Source of the DNA: Variovorax sp. PAMC28562
Lineage (GTDB): Bacteria > Pseudomonadota > Gammaproteobacteria > Burkholderiales > Burkholderiaceae_C
DNA: 64,000 bases
Assembly (NCBI RefSeq): GCF_014303735.1
Contig: NZ_CP060296.1
Location: 3,235,501 to 3,299,500 of the forward strand
Direction: 5' to 3'
Below, piece after piece: positions 44,313 through 55,843 of this stretch. The position numbers were made by a program, and so were the translations under genes. The first letter of the stretch is position 1. The number at the start of each line of letters is the position of its first letter. A model generated the notes under the pieces. The model was not told where the DNA came from, made no database searches, and worked only from the letters and a program-made list of their open reading frames with translations.

Positions 44313-45062
44313 ATGTCTTCCCCCAAAGTGATCTTCGGCTTTCATGCCGTGGGCGTGCGTATCAAAACCGCGCCGAAGTCTGTGCTCGAAGTGCTGTTCG
44401 ACTCGAGCCGTCGCGACGCGCGCATGAAGCAATTCATCGCGCGTGCGCAAGATGCAGGCGTGCGTGTCGTCGAGGCTGATTCGTTGCGCATTGCCAAACT
44501 CGCCGGCAGCCACGGCCACCAGGGCATTGCCGCCCGCGTGGAGGCTATGCCGCAATTGCATTCGATCGACGAACTGCTCGAAGGCCTGGAAGCCGCCGGC
44601 ACGGTGCCATTGTTGCTGGTGCTCGACAGCGTGACCGATCCGCACAACCTGGGCGCCTGCCTGCGGGTGGCCGACGGTGCCGGCGCACACGCGGTCATCG
44701 CGCCGAAGGATCATGCTGCCGGCATCAACGCTACGGTGTCGAAGGTGGCGAGCGGTGCGGCCGACACCATGCCGTACTTCATGGTCACCAACCTGTCGCG
44801 GACGCTGAATGAGCTGAAGGAGCGCAGCATCTGGTGCGTCGGGACCAGCGACGACGCGCCCCGCACGCTGTACCAGACCGACCTGAAGCGGCCGCTGGCG
44901 CTGGTGCTCGGTGCCGAAGGCGAGGGCATGCGCCAGCTCACTCGCAAGACCTGCGACGAATTGATCAGCATCCCGATGGCGGGCGCGGTCGAAAGCCTGA
45001 ACGTCTCGGTGGCGAGCGGCGTGTGTTTGTATGAGGCGATGCGTCAGCGCATCGCCGTGTAG
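44313..45062 (+). CDS. rlmB: 23S rRNA (guanosine(2251)-2'-O)-methyltransferase
   Basis: SpoU/TrmH-family enzyme that methylates the P-loop guanosine of 23S rRNA. The 249 residues contain an N-terminal substrate-binding part (FGFHAVGVRIKTAPKSVLEV) and the knotted SPOUT domain with motif 1 DPHNLGACLRVADGAGAHAV, motif 2 LVLGAEGEGMRQL and motif 3 IPMAGAVESLNVSVASGVCLYE. ATG 44313 gives the usual length; the upstream in-frame extension lies inside the ABC gene. Housekeeping; cytosolic. Confidence 0.93.
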   Translation: MSSPKVIFGFHAVGVRIKTAPKSVLEVLFDSSRRDARMKQFIARAQDAGVRVVEADSLRIAKLAGSHGHQGIAARVEAMPQLHSIDELLEGLEAAGTVPLLLVLDSVTDPHNLGACLRVADGAGAHAVIAPKDHAAGINATVSKVASGAADTMPYFMVTNLSRTLNELKERSIWCVGTSDDAPRTLYQTDLKRPLALVLGAEGEGMRQLTRKTCDELISIPMAGAVESLNVSVASGVCLYEAMRQRIAV

Positions 45063-45299
45063 GTAGGGTTCAGCGTCCCGGCTTCAGTGGCGCAGTGCCA
45101 GCACCTGCCAGAGGTCGCAACTGCCGGGGCATCGGGTAAGACTGGGTACCGCGGCCGAAGGCTTCAGAGAGCCCGATTGCGTCGCGCTCGATAGGGTGAC
45201 GGCTTGTGCGCTGCTCTGTTCGTCTCCTGCGTAATGCATCGGCAACTTCAAGATAGTCCTGCGGGGCTTTTGTCTTATCGAGGCACCTTCACGGAGGGT
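45063..45299. other. Convergent gap, possible minus-strand gene remnant
   Basis: A 237-bp gap between the 3' ends of rlmB and the DUF3237 gene. On the minus strand from about 45230 down to the stop at 45070-45072 one frame reads RHPIERDAIGLSEAFGRGTQ and on to PLKPGR, with no clear start or ribosome site. It may be a decayed gene end or chance open frame. No terminator is evident. Confidence 0.2.
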
Positions 45300-45821
45300 C
45301 TAGGCGAGCGTGAAGAAGCGCATCACCACCTGGGTCGGATGCCTTACGCCGGCACCGACGAACATCCGCTCGCAGACCCATTTGAGCGCCGGAGACGATG
45401 TCTCGAAGCGCGGGCTGCAGCGAAAGTAGACCTGCGCCGGATCGGCCGGCTCACCGCGCAACAACTTGGCCATGACGTCGGCTGGCGCCGAGCGGATCGC
45501 GTGGTTCTGCACGTAGATCAGATCGCCGCCATCGGTTTCGAGGCTGTAGCGCGCGTCGAGCTCGGACAGGGTGTCGCTGAGGATGAGTTGGAAGTCGCTG
45601 CCGCCGGGCAGCACGCGTGCATGCCAGTCGATGCCGCGCGCTTCGCCACCGTTAATGGGTACGACCCTGCGCAAGCCACGCGGGCCATGGCCGAGCACTT
45701 GTGGCACGCCGACGTCGACGCTGAGGTCGGCAAAGAAATCGAGCGAGGGTGTTGCGATCGCAGTGGCGAGTCCGCTGGAGTTGCCTCCGGACAAGGCTGC
45801 TGGAGTGTTGGACGAAGTCAT
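45300..45821 (-). CDS. DUF3237 domain-containing protein
   Basis: A 173-residue protein matching DUF3237 by its characteristic blocks RRVVPINGGEARG, ARVLPGGSDFQLI, LDARYSLETDGGDLIYVQNHAIR and a terminal FRCSPRFETSSPALKWVCERMFVGAG. The family folds as a small beta-barrel; its biochemical role is not established. No signal peptide or helix is visible. It is separated from neighbours by gaps of more than 100 bp, so probably transcribed alone. Confidence 0.88.
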   Translation of the reverse strand: MTSSNTPAALSGGNSSGLATAIATPSLDFFADLSVDVGVPQVLGHGPRGLRRVVPINGGEARGIDWHARVLPGGSDFQLILSDTLSELDARYSLETDGGDLIYVQNHAIRSAPADVMAKLLRGEPADPAQVYFRCSPRFETSSPALKWVCERMFVGAGVRHPTQVVMRFFTLA

Positions 45822-45929
45822 CGCGCCAGCTTAGGCAGGCGCAACGTTTCGTGCCATCGGATCATCCCGGAGGCAATCCCGAACTTCGGCTTGGTGCTGG
45901 TTCTGGTGCGGGGGCTGTGCGGTATAGAT

Positions 45930-46100
45930 TCAGGACGGGTCTTTGCCGCGGGTACGACTCACCGCACTGAAGATGCCGATGCCCAGCACGATGAGCGAGC
46001 CAATGCCGATGTAGAGCGTCGGCACGCCTGCGACCGACGCGCCCCAGGCGAGGCCAGCCAGGAAAATTAAAAAGCCGATCATGTAAAGCGCGAATGACAT
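45930..46100 (-). CDS. Small membrane protein, two helices
   Basis: A 56-residue protein from ATG 46100 with AGAGAGG 6 bases upstream, which decides the start over a longer in-frame reading to 46163. Two hydrophobic helices (LYMIGFLIFLAGLAWGASVAG and YIGIGSLIVLGIGIFSAV) and a short charged tail RTRGKDPS suggest a hairpin in the inner membrane. Related small proteins occur in proteobacteria; no function can be given. Confidence 0.75.
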   Translation of the reverse strand: MSFALYMIGFLIFLAGLAWGASVAGVPTLYIGIGSLIVLGIGIFSAVSRTRGKDPS

Positions 46101-46219
46101 GGGAATCCTCTCTCTCGAATACTGCGATGGCCGAAGTATCGAGAGCGCTGCCCATAGCCGCAATGGCAGGCGGCGCCAATCGCTGTGGGAGCTTGCCTAC
46201 TGATCAGCCGGGTGGCAGA

Positions 46220-47197
46220 TCAGGCGTCCTTCGCTTCAACACTGGATTCCGTACTGGCTGCATCGAGCGCCGCGATCGTTTCAGCATCCAGCTTCAGTTC
46301 GGCCGCCTTGACCAGATCGTCGAGCTGCTCGACCGAGGTCGCGCTGGCGATCGGTGCGGTGATGGCCGGCCGCGCGATCTGCCATGCGAGCGCCACCTGG
46401 CCGGGAGTCGCGTCGTGCTTGCGCGCCTCCACATCCAGCGCGTCGAGGATGCGAAGGCCGCGCGCGTTCAGGTACTCCTTGGTCGTGCTCTCACCGCGCT
46501 TGCTCTTGGCTGCGTCGGCTTCGCTGCGGTACTTGCCTGTCAAGAAGCCGGCTGCCAGCGCATAGAAATTGATGACGCCGACGCCACGCTTCAGGCACAA
46601 CGGTTCCAAATCGCCTTCGAACACCGCGCGGTCGTACAGGTTGTAGAGCGGCTGCAGCGACTCGTAGCGCGGCAGGCCGAGCTTGTCCGAAAGGTCGAGT
46701 GCTTCGGCCAGACGCGGCGCGGTGTAGTTCGACGCACCGATGGCGCGCACCTTGCCGGCCTTGATGAGGTCTGCGAAGGCGCCGAGCGAATCTGCCAGCG
46801 GTGTCTCGGCATCGTCGTCGTGCGACTGGTAGAGATCGATGTGGTCGGTCTTTAGCCGCGTCAGCGAGGCCTCCACCGCCTCGCGGATGTAGGCCGGCGA
46901 CAGGCCGACCTTGTCGTCCCCCATCGGCTTGCCGACCTTGGTGGCGAGCACCACGCGATTGCGCTTGCCGGTCTGGCGCAGCCACTTGCCGATGATCGTT
47001 TCCGACTCGCCGCCAGTGTGGCCCGGCACCCAACGCGAATACACGTCGGCCGTGTCGACGAAGTTGAAGCCGGCGTCGAGCCATGCATCGAGCAGGCGGA
47101 ACGACAGGGCTTCGTCGACGGTCCAGCCGAAGACGTTGCCACCGAAAGCGATGGGAGAAACCTGAAGGCCGGAGCGGCCGAGCGGACGAAGTTGCAT
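46220..47197 (-). CDS. Aldo/keto reductase
   Basis: A 325-residue NADPH-dependent TIM-barrel oxidoreductase. The catalytic tetrad is D48 (NFVDTADVYS), Y53, K87 (LATKVGKP) and H126 (YQSHDDDAET). The family start LGRSGLQVSPIAFGGNVFGW and the NADP-binding end TPGQVALAWQIARPAITAPIASATS are clear. It reduces aldehydes or ketones; the substrate is not predictable. On the minus strand, downstream of the CHR pair by 63 bp. Confidence 0.92.
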   Translation of the reverse strand: MQLRPLGRSGLQVSPIAFGGNVFGWTVDEALSFRLLDAWLDAGFNFVDTADVYSRWVPGHTGGESETIIGKWLRQTGKRNRVVLATKVGKPMGDDKVGLSPAYIREAVEASLTRLKTDHIDLYQSHDDDAETPLADSLGAFADLIKAGKVRAIGASNYTAPRLAEALDLSDKLGLPRYESLQPLYNLYDRAVFEGDLEPLCLKRGVGVINFYALAAGFLTGKYRSEADAAKSKRGESTTKEYLNARGLRILDALDVEARKHDATPGQVALAWQIARPAITAPIASATSVEQLDDLVKAAELKLDAETIAALDAASTESSVEAKDA

Positions 47198-47260
47198 GGG
47201 TGTTCCTGATGAGCGGGTGAGAAGGTAACAAGGACTGCCGTGCAGGGTTGGCAGCCGGAT

Positions 47261-47878
47261 TTAAACGAAGCCGAGCGCACCCAACGCGGCCCCGGCGCCG
47301 AGCAGCCACAGCAGATGAATGCGGGTGCGCCAGACGATCAAGCCGGCCACGCCCGTCACAGCCCACACGTGCCAAGCCGGCGTGACGCCCAGGTGGTTCG
47401 TGTTCGACAGAATCCATCCGGTCGCGATCAGCAAGCCGACCACCACAGGAGCCATGCCTTGCTTGAAGGCGCGCACTTCGCGCCGCGTGCGATTCCGCCG
47501 CGCCCAACGCGTGGCAATGTAAGTGAGCGTGGTGCTCGGCAGCATGATGCCGACCATGGTGATCGTCAGGCCGAGAAGGCCGAGCAGCCACGCCTGCGGT
47601 CCACCGCCGATGCCGCCGCCAGCGTTGAGGCCGACGTTCCAACCCATCAACGCCACGAACAGCACGTTGGGGCCGGGCGCAGCCTGCGCGATGGCGACCG
47701 AAGAATTGAGCTGCGTGGCGGTGAGCCAGTGATGCTGGTCGACCAGGTAGCGGTGCATGTCCGGCACCGTGGTGATGGCGCCGCTGATCGACAGCAGCGA
47801 CAGCAGCATGTACTGACCGAAGAGCGCCAGCCAGTCGTGCCAGTGCATGACGATCGTCAGATTCGTCAGGTCGGTCAT
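47261..47878 (-). CDS. CHR-domain transporter, second half of a split pair
   Basis: A 205-residue membrane protein with about six helices carrying one CHR domain, seen in QYMLLSLLSISGAITTVPDMHRYLV and the conserved AIAQAAPGPNVLFVALMGWNVG. The ATG overlaps the stop of the upstream CHR gene by 4 bp (ATGA), so the two are translationally coupled and probably form a heterodimer equal to a full-length ChrA. Chromate export is the known role of long ChrA proteins; short-pair substrates are less certain. Confidence 0.88.
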   Translation of the reverse strand: MTDLTNLTIVMHWHDWLALFGQYMLLSLLSISGAITTVPDMHRYLVDQHHWLTATQLNSSVAIAQAAPGPNVLFVALMGWNVGLNAGGGIGGGPQAWLLGLLGLTITMVGIMLPSTTLTYIATRWARRNRTRREVRAFKQGMAPVVVGLLIATGWILSNTNHLGVTPAWHVWAVTGVAGLIVWRTRIHLLWLLGAGAALGALGFV

Positions 47879-48474
47879 GGCGTCAGCTTTCGCCAGGTCG
47901 CCGCACACGCTGCACCGCCTACGACCAATAGCACCCAGCCCAATGGAATCTGCAAGACGCCGATCAGCACAAACACGAGTGCCACTGTCGCCAGGCAAAT
48001 GCCGAAGCCGAGCGGATGCTTGCGAAGTTGCGGAATGAGCTTGACGCCGGTGGCCGCGATGAGCCCGCCCGACACCGCGCCCATGCCGCGCAGGGCGGCC
48101 GCGACCTGCGGGTTGGTCGCGAAGTGCGCATAGACCATCGCGAGCGCCAGGATGATGACCAACGGCACCGCCAACATGCCGGCCACGGCTGCGACGGCAC
48201 CACGCAAGCCGAAGTAGCGGTCACCGATCATCAGGCTCAGGTTGATGACGTTGGGCCCGGGCATGACCTGCGCCACGGCCCAGTCTTCGAGAAATTCGTC
48301 GGGTGTCAGCCACTTCTTTTTCTCGACCAACTCGCGCTGGACGATGGCGAGGACGCCGCCGAAACCCTGCAACGCGAGCCAGGTGAACGACACGAAAAGA
48401 TCGCGTGGCGACTGGGGGAGGGGATGGGACATGCGATCGGGCGCTGCCGCCACGTTGGAAGAAGCCGGTTGCAT
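47875..48474 (-). CDS. CHR-domain transporter, first half of a split pair
   Basis: A 199-residue membrane protein with about six helices. The CHR signature is SFTWLALQGFGGVLAIVQRELVEKKKWLTPDEF followed by AQVMPGPNVINLSLMIGDRYFGLRGA. An internal ATG (MSHPLPQS, position 48432) may be the true start, because the first 14 residues look unconserved. It is co-transcribed with the second half. Together they would make an inner-membrane anion exporter, possibly for chromate or sulfate. Confidence 0.88.
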   Translation of the reverse strand: MQPASSNVAAAPDRMSHPLPQSPRDLFVSFTWLALQGFGGVLAIVQRELVEKKKWLTPDEFLEDWAVAQVMPGPNVINLSLMIGDRYFGLRGAVAAVAGMLAVPLVIILALAMVYAHFATNPQVAAALRGMGAVSGGLIAATGVKLIPQLRKHPLGFGICLATVALVFVLIGVLQIPLGWVLLVVGGAACAATWRKLTP

Positions 48475-48563
48475 TTGTCGAAGATTATCGTTGGCGAAAC
48501 GGCCGTCAGCAGGCCGCGCGCACGACTGACAGCTTTGCCTAACCCGGGGGTAATACTCGGCAG

Positions 48564-49508
48564 ATGCAACTGCCGCAACTTCCGGAAAAACTTCGTGCCC
48601 TGTTCGACTTGTCGAAGCGGGCCTTCGCGTCGTGGGCGAACGATTACGCCCCGAGCATGGGGGCCGCGCTCGCTTACTACACGGTGTTTTCGGTCGCGCC
48701 GTTGCTGCTCATCGTCATCTCGGTAGCGGGGCTCGTCTTCGGCCGCGATGCAGCCCGCGGAGAGATCTTCGCGCAACTGTCGGGGCTCATGGGGCCGCAA
48801 GGAGCGATGGCGGTGCAGGGGATGCTGGAGGCGGTCAACAAGCCGACCGAAGGCATCGTCGCGACAGTGATCGGCATCGCTCTGCTGGTACTCGGTGCGA
48901 CCACCGTTTTCGGCGAATTGCAGGATGCGCTCGATCGCATCTGGCGGGCGCCGGCGCGCGACAAGAATACGGGCCTGTTCAACATGCTGCGGGTGCGTCT
49001 GTTGTCGTTCAGCATGATCATGGGCATCGGCTTTTTGCTGATGGTGTCTCTCGTCGCTAGCGCGGCGCTGGCTGCTTTGGGCAAGTGGTGGTCGCCGCTG
49101 TTCGGCGGCTGGGCCACGCTGGCGCAAGCGGTCAACTTCGTCTTCAGCTTCGTGATGGTGACGGTCGTCTTCGCGATGATCTACAAGATCATGCCGCGCG
49201 TGCGGGTGCTGTGGCGCGACGTGTGGGTGGGCGCGGCGGTGACGGCCCTGCTCTTCACCATCGGCAAACACCTGATCGGCCTGTACATCGGCAAGAGCAG
49301 CGTGGCCTCGGGCTACGGCGCGGCGGGCTCGCTGGTCGTTGTGCTGGTGTGGGTCTACTACTCGGCGCAGATCTTTTTGCTGGGGGCAGAGTTCACCTGG
49401 GTCTATGCGCACACGTTCGGTTCGCTTAAAAACGCAGCGGCGCGACCGGCCGACGGCCGGCCGTCGCCTACGCGCGGTGAAGCGCTCGGGTCGGCAAAAG
49501 TCGGCTGA
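48564..49508 (+). CDS. YihY/virulence factor BrkB family membrane protein
   Basis: A 314-residue protein with about six helices. The family is clear from SWANDYAPSMGAALAYYTVFSVAPLLLIVISVAG, GATTVFGELQDALDRIW, PRVRVLWRDVWVGAAVTALLFTIGKHLIGLYIG and GAAGSLVVVLVWVYYSAQIFLLGAEFTWVYA. It was once called ribonuclease BN in error. Molecular function is not settled; an envelope role is likely. Divergent from the CHR pair. Confidence 0.92.
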   Translation: MQLPQLPEKLRALFDLSKRAFASWANDYAPSMGAALAYYTVFSVAPLLLIVISVAGLVFGRDAARGEIFAQLSGLMGPQGAMAVQGMLEAVNKPTEGIVATVIGIALLVLGATTVFGELQDALDRIWRAPARDKNTGLFNMLRVRLLSFSMIMGIGFLLMVSLVASAALAALGKWWSPLFGGWATLAQAVNFVFSFVMVTVVFAMIYKIMPRVRVLWRDVWVGAAVTALLFTIGKHLIGLYIGKSSVASGYGAAGSLVVVLVWVYYSAQIFLLGAEFTWVYAHTFGSLKNAAARPADGRPSPTRGEALGSAKVG

Positions 49509-49510
49509 GG

Positions 49511-49543
49511 GCGCGATCGCCTTCGTATCAAGTCGCGCGTTTT
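49511..49543 (+). terminator. Weak candidate terminator
   Basis: GCGCGA (49511-49516) pairs with TCGCGC (49533-49538) across a 16-base loop, followed by GTTTT. The stem is short and the loop long, so only a tentative end signal for the YihY gene. Confidence 0.3.
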
Positions 49544-49613
49544 GCCGACATGACGCCAGCTCCGCAATTGCCTATGCTCGAAAGTCACTTCGACTCAATC
49601 CAGGAGATAACCA

Positions 49614-50063
49614 ATGAACCGATACGGCACCTTTTTGCGCGCAACCCTCGCCGCAGGCGTCGCCACCATGGCGCTCGCCGGCTGCGGAATGATGGGCATG
49701 AATTCCAACACTGCCAGCTTCAGCGGCGCCATGAACGCATCCAGCGAAGTGCCTCCGAACATGACGCGCGGCAGCGGCATGGCCGAGGCCACCCTCGACA
49801 AGGGCACCAATGTGCTGAAGTACAAGGTCACTTATTCGGGCTTGAGCGGTCCTGCCACTGCGGCGCACTTTCATGGTCCCGCAGTCGCTGGCGCCAACGC
49901 CGGTGTGGTGGTGCCTTTCACCAGCGCCGCCACCCCTATCGAAGGCACTGCAACGCTCACTCCGGCTCAAGCGGCAGATCTGATGGCTGGCAAGTGGTAT
50001 GCCAACGTGCATACCGCGGCCAACCCCGGCGGCGAAATCCGCGGACAGATGTTGCCGAAGTAA
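49614..50063 (+). CDS. CHRD-domain lipoprotein
   Basis: A 149-residue envelope protein. The N-terminus ends in lipobox LAGC with C24 as the lipidated residue. The rest is one CHRD domain, seen in SFSGAMNASSEVPPN, ATLDKGTNVLKYKVTYSGL, AAHFHGPAVAGANAG, LMAGKWYANVHTAANPGGEIRGQM. CHRD domains bind metal or form extracellular beta-folds; role in bacteria is unknown. GGAG upstream (ccaggagataacc) supports ATG 49614. Gly after Cys suggests outer-membrane sorting. Confidence 0.88.
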   Translation: MNRYGTFLRATLAAGVATMALAGCGMMGMNSNTASFSGAMNASSEVPPNMTRGSGMAEATLDKGTNVLKYKVTYSGLSGPATAAHFHGPAVAGANAGVVVPFTSAATPIEGTATLTPAQAADLMAGKWYANVHTAANPGGEIRGQMLPK

Positions 50064-50099
50064 AAACTCGGAGCCGGTCTGCCGGCTGTCAGAAACGCG

Positions 50100-51395
50100 G
50101 TGTCCAATGCGGGAATGAGCACAAGCAAGCCTTCGCCGGTTCCCGCGGCCCGCCAGACTTCGAAGCCCCGCATTCCGCCCGCTCCCCGCGCAGCGCTTTC
50201 GGGGCTTTCGTCTGCTCCGGCACCCGCTTCCGACATGGGCCAGGCCACCAAGGCGCTCGTCCTACAAGGCGGAGGCGCGCTGGGCGCCTACCAGGGAGGC
50301 GTCTACGAGGCACTGTTCGAGCGCTATCAATCTCTCGACTGGGTGGCCGGTGTTTCCATCGGTGCGATCAACGCGTCGATCATCGCGGGTAACGCGCCGA
50401 ATGAACGCATCGACAAGCTCAAGGGATTTTGGGACCTTCTCTCGTCGGGACCGGGTCAGCAACTGCCGTCGGTTCTTGGCGACCGCATGATGCTCAATCA
50501 GTGGAGCGCGGCGTCAGCGGTGTTTTTCGGGATTCCGGGGTTTTTCAAGCCGCGCATCGGCCCCGCCATGCTGCTGGGCAGCTCTGCGCCGGTGCTCAGC
50601 TACTGCGACACGACGGATCTCAAGTCGACGCTCGAGCGATTCGTCGACTTCGACCGCATCAACCGCAAAGACGCCATGCGCATCAGCGTGGGCGCGGTGA
50701 ACGTGCGCACCGGCAACTCGATCTACTTCGACAACACAGCACAGAAGATCACTCCGGAACACATCATGGCGAGCGGCGCGTTGCCGCCCGGTTTTCCGCC
50801 GGTGCACATCGATGGCGAAGACTATTGGGACGGCGGCATCGTGTCGAACACGCCGCTGCAATATGTGCTCGACGTCCATCCGCGCACGCAGCCGTTGGTG
50901 GTGCTCCAGGTCGACCTGTTCAGCGCACGCGGCGTCATGCCGCAGACGCTGGCCGAAGTGTCGCAACGGCAAAAAGACATCATCTATTCGAGCCGCACGC
51001 GGATGAACACCGATGCGGTGTCGGCCAACGTCAACCTGCAACAGGCACTGGCCGACCTCATCAAAAAGCTTCCTGCCGCCTTGCGCAACGACAAGAGCGT
51101 GGAAGCGCTTAGCGCACAAATGACGCACAAGCCCATCGACATCGTTCATCTGATCTACCGCAACCGGCCTTATGAACTCGACTCGAAAGACTATGAGTTT
51201 TCTCGTACGACAGTCAACGAGCATTGGGAGGCCGGCGCGCGCGACATGAACAACACGCTGGCGCATCCGGACTGGCTGAAGACGACCAGCGCGAACGGCG
51301 TGACCACCTACGACCTGACCGAGCCCGACGCATTGCGCGTGCACAAGCCCAGCCTGGACACGCGTGCGGGCACCGCCCGTTCCGGCAATACGTGA
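50100..51395 (+). CDS. Patatin-like phospholipase with DUF3734-type C-terminus
   Basis: A 431-residue lipid acyl hydrolase. LVLQGGGALGAYQGGVYEAL forms the oxyanion Gly loop; the dyad is Ser86 in GVSIGA and Asp244 in YWDGGIVSN. The long C-terminal part (from LVVLQVDLFSARGVMP) matches the DUF3734 form of patatins. About 45 unconserved Pro/Ser-rich residues precede the domain; an internal ATG at residue 46 (MGQATKALV) is an alternative start. It sits 63 bp before 3-hydroxybutyrate dehydrogenase, suggesting a link to short-chain hydroxyacid or polyhydroxybutyrate turnover. Confidence 0.9.
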   Translation: MSNAGMSTSKPSPVPAARQTSKPRIPPAPRAALSGLSSAPAPASDMGQATKALVLQGGGALGAYQGGVYEALFERYQSLDWVAGVSIGAINASIIAGNAPNERIDKLKGFWDLLSSGPGQQLPSVLGDRMMLNQWSAASAVFFGIPGFFKPRIGPAMLLGSSAPVLSYCDTTDLKSTLERFVDFDRINRKDAMRISVGAVNVRTGNSIYFDNTAQKITPEHIMASGALPPGFPPVHIDGEDYWDGGIVSNTPLQYVLDVHPRTQPLVVLQVDLFSARGVMPQTLAEVSQRQKDIIYSSRTRMNTDAVSANVNLQQALADLIKKLPAALRNDKSVEALSAQMTHKPIDIVHLIYRNRPYELDSKDYEFSRTTVNEHWEAGARDMNNTLAHPDWLKTTSANGVTTYDLTEPDALRVHKPSLDTRAGTARSGNT

Positions 51396-51458
51396 GCCAC
51401 CGAAGGGCAAAGACCGCCCCGTCCCGCATTTAAACTTTTATTCATTGAAGGAATTCTT

Positions 51459-52241
51459 ATGCAACTCAAAAACAAAGTCGCTTTCATCACCGGCTCGGCC
51501 AGCGGCATCGGCAAGGAAATTGCCATCGTGTTCGCCAAGGAAGGCGCCAAGATCGTCATCGCCGACTTGAACAAGGAAGCAGCGGACGCCACGGCAGCCG
51601 AGCTCAAGGCCACGGGCGCCGAAGCCATTGGCATCGGCATGGACGTCACCAACGAAGACCAGGTGAACGCAGGCGTCGAAGAAGCCGCTGCGGCCTTCGG
51701 CGGCATCGACATCCTGATCAGCAACGCCGGCATCCAGATCGTTCATCCCATCGAAGAGTTCAGCTTCGCCGACTGGAAGAAGATGCTGGCGATTCACCTC
51801 GATGGTGCTTTCCTGACGACGCGTGCGTGCCTCAAGCACATGTATGCGCAAGGGCGCGGCGGCAGCGTGATCTACATGGGCTCGGTCCACTCGAAGGAAG
51901 CGTCGCTGCTCAAGGCACCCTATGTGACTGCCAAGCATGGCCTCATCGGCCTGTGCAAAACGGTTGCCAAGGAAGGCGCCAAGTACAACGTGCGCGCCAA
52001 CGTGATCTGCCCCGGTTTCGTGCGCACGCCGCTGGTCGAAAAGCAGATTCCCGAACAGGCGAAAACGCTCGGCATCACCGAGGCGGAAGTCATCAAGAAC
52101 GTGATGCTCAAGGAAACCGTCGACGGCGAGTTCACAACGACCGACGACGTGGCGCAGGTAGCGCTGATGTTCGCGGGCTTCAAGACGAATGCGTTGACCG
52201 GACAGTCTTTGGTCGTCAGCCACGGCTGGTTCATGCAGTAA
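51459..52241 (+). CDS. bdhA: D-3-hydroxybutyrate dehydrogenase
   Basis: Oxidises D-3-hydroxybutyrate to acetoacetate with NAD+, the step after polyhydroxybutyrate breakdown. The 260-residue short-chain dehydrogenase has [10 protein letters not shown] (cofactor), [15 protein letters not shown], catalytic S142 ([10 protein letters not shown]), Y155 and K159 (YVTAKHG). The [27 protein letters not shown] and C-terminal SHGWFMQ blocks are specific to this enzyme group. AAGGA lies 6-7 bases before ATG 51459. Confidence 0.94.
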   Translation: MQLKNKVAFITGSASGIGKEIAIVFAKEGAKIVIADLNKEAADATAAELKATGAEAIGIGMDVTNEDQVNAGVEEAAAAFGGIDILISNAGIQIVHPIEEFSFADWKKMLAIHLDGAFLTTRACLKHMYAQGRGGSVIYMGSVHSKEASLLKAPYVTAKHGLIGLCKTVAKEGAKYNVRANVICPGFVRTPLVEKQIPEQAKTLGITEAEVIKNVMLKETVDGEFTTTDDVAQVALMFAGFKTNALTGQSLVVSHGWFMQ

Positions 52242-52257
52242 CTGTAGGGCAGGTCGC

Positions 52258-53202
52258 TTAAAGCTTCAGCGACCAGGTCTCACCCACCAGCTTTTGTCCG
52301 AAGCCTTCATACGGCGCGGACTTGACCAGCTCGAAGCCGCGCTTGGCGTAGATGCCGCGAGCGGCAACGAGGCAGCTGTTGGTCCACAACACCATCTTCT
52401 TGTAGGCCTTGGCGCGCGCGAAGGCGATGCATTCGTCGGTGAGCCGAGCGCCCAGACCGAGCCCGCGGGCGCCGGGCGTGAGCAGCAGCATACGTAGTTG
52501 CGCGGTGGTGGCCGATTTGCGGACGACGAAGGTCGCGCCGACGCGCTCGCCTTCGAGTTCGGCGATCCAGCACTTCTCCCATTGGGGGTCGAACTTGCGG
52601 ATGAACTGCGCGGCGATGTCGGCCACCATCGCTTCAAACTCGCTGTTCCAGCCGAACTCGCGCCAGTAGATCTCGCCGTGCTGTTGCACGACCCAGCCCA
52701 TGTCGCCGGGAATCGGGTCGCGCAGCAGGGCAGTGCGGGGCTTGATGGCATCGGCAGCCTGCGGTTCCAGCAGGGCTTCGATCTGCTGCATGGCGGTCAC
52801 CACTTTCTGCTGGCGTGCGGGATCGAGCGATGCCAGCAGCGCAGTCGCCTCGTCGCGCGACCTCTGCTGCAGGGGTTCAAAAGCCATGCGGCCGGCTTCG
52901 GTGATGGTCAACACGCTTTGACGCGCGTCGTTGGCGTGGGCACTGCGTGTGAGCCAGCGGGCCTGTTCAAAGCGCCGCAAGATGCGGCTCAGATAACCCC
53001 CGTCGAGCCCGAGGTCGCGCGCGAGTTCGCTGGCGACGGGTGCCTCGCGGTGCGCCAGTTCGTAGAGCACCCTCACATCGGTGAGCGACAGGTCGCTGCC
53101 CAGATAGGGATCGAGCACGCCGATGCGGCGGGTGAAGAAGCGGTTGAAGCGTCGCACGGCTTTGACGGAGGCGGTCGGCACACTGGTAGAAGTCTGGGAC
53201 AT
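52258..53202 (-). CDS. MarR-type winged helix fused to GNAT acetyltransferase
   Basis: A fusion of about 314 residues. The first half is a MarR-like DNA-binding domain (SLTDVRVLYELAHREAPVASELARDLGLDGGYLSRILRRFEQARWLTR...DARQSVLTITEAGR). The second half is a GNAT domain with acetyl-CoA loop LLLTPGARGLGLGARLTDECIAFARA and WTNSCLVAARGIYAKRGFELV. Such fusions may acetylate small molecules or proteins while sensing or regulating. ATG 53202 (MSQTSTSV) is preferred to in-frame ATGs at 53211 and 53259. Divergent from ygiQ. Confidence 0.9.
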   Translation of the reverse strand: MSQTSTSVPTASVKAVRRFNRFFTRRIGVLDPYLGSDLSLTDVRVLYELAHREAPVASELARDLGLDGGYLSRILRRFEQARWLTRSAHANDARQSVLTITEAGRMAFEPLQQRSRDEATALLASLDPARQQKVVTAMQQIEALLEPQAADAIKPRTALLRDPIPGDMGWVVQQHGEIYWREFGWNSEFEAMVADIAAQFIRKFDPQWEKCWIAELEGERVGATFVVRKSATTAQLRMLLLTPGARGLGLGARLTDECIAFARAKAYKKMVLWTNSCLVAARGIYAKRGFELVKSAPYEGFGQKLVGETWSLKL

Positions 53203-53435
53203 GCATGCCATTGTCAACAAATTGATTGACTGAGGCAAGTAGTTGCGACGCGGCTGCATTGTCCCGCCGAATGCCGGACTATGCTTGCCATGGGCGACAA
53301 AAAGAGAGTGCCGACTTACAATCGGGAGTTGCCTGAGGCCTTCCGCTCAAGCCCCGGAGGCGCTCGCCGAGCAGTTTGCGACCTTCTCTCTATCCGCATT
53401 GCCGGCCGCACCGGCCCCCAGTTTTTTTGCCCCTG

Positions 53436-55808
<2,373 letters not shown>

Positions 55809-55843
55809 CCGGCCCAGTCACGCCCTGCGCTCACGCGCGGAGT

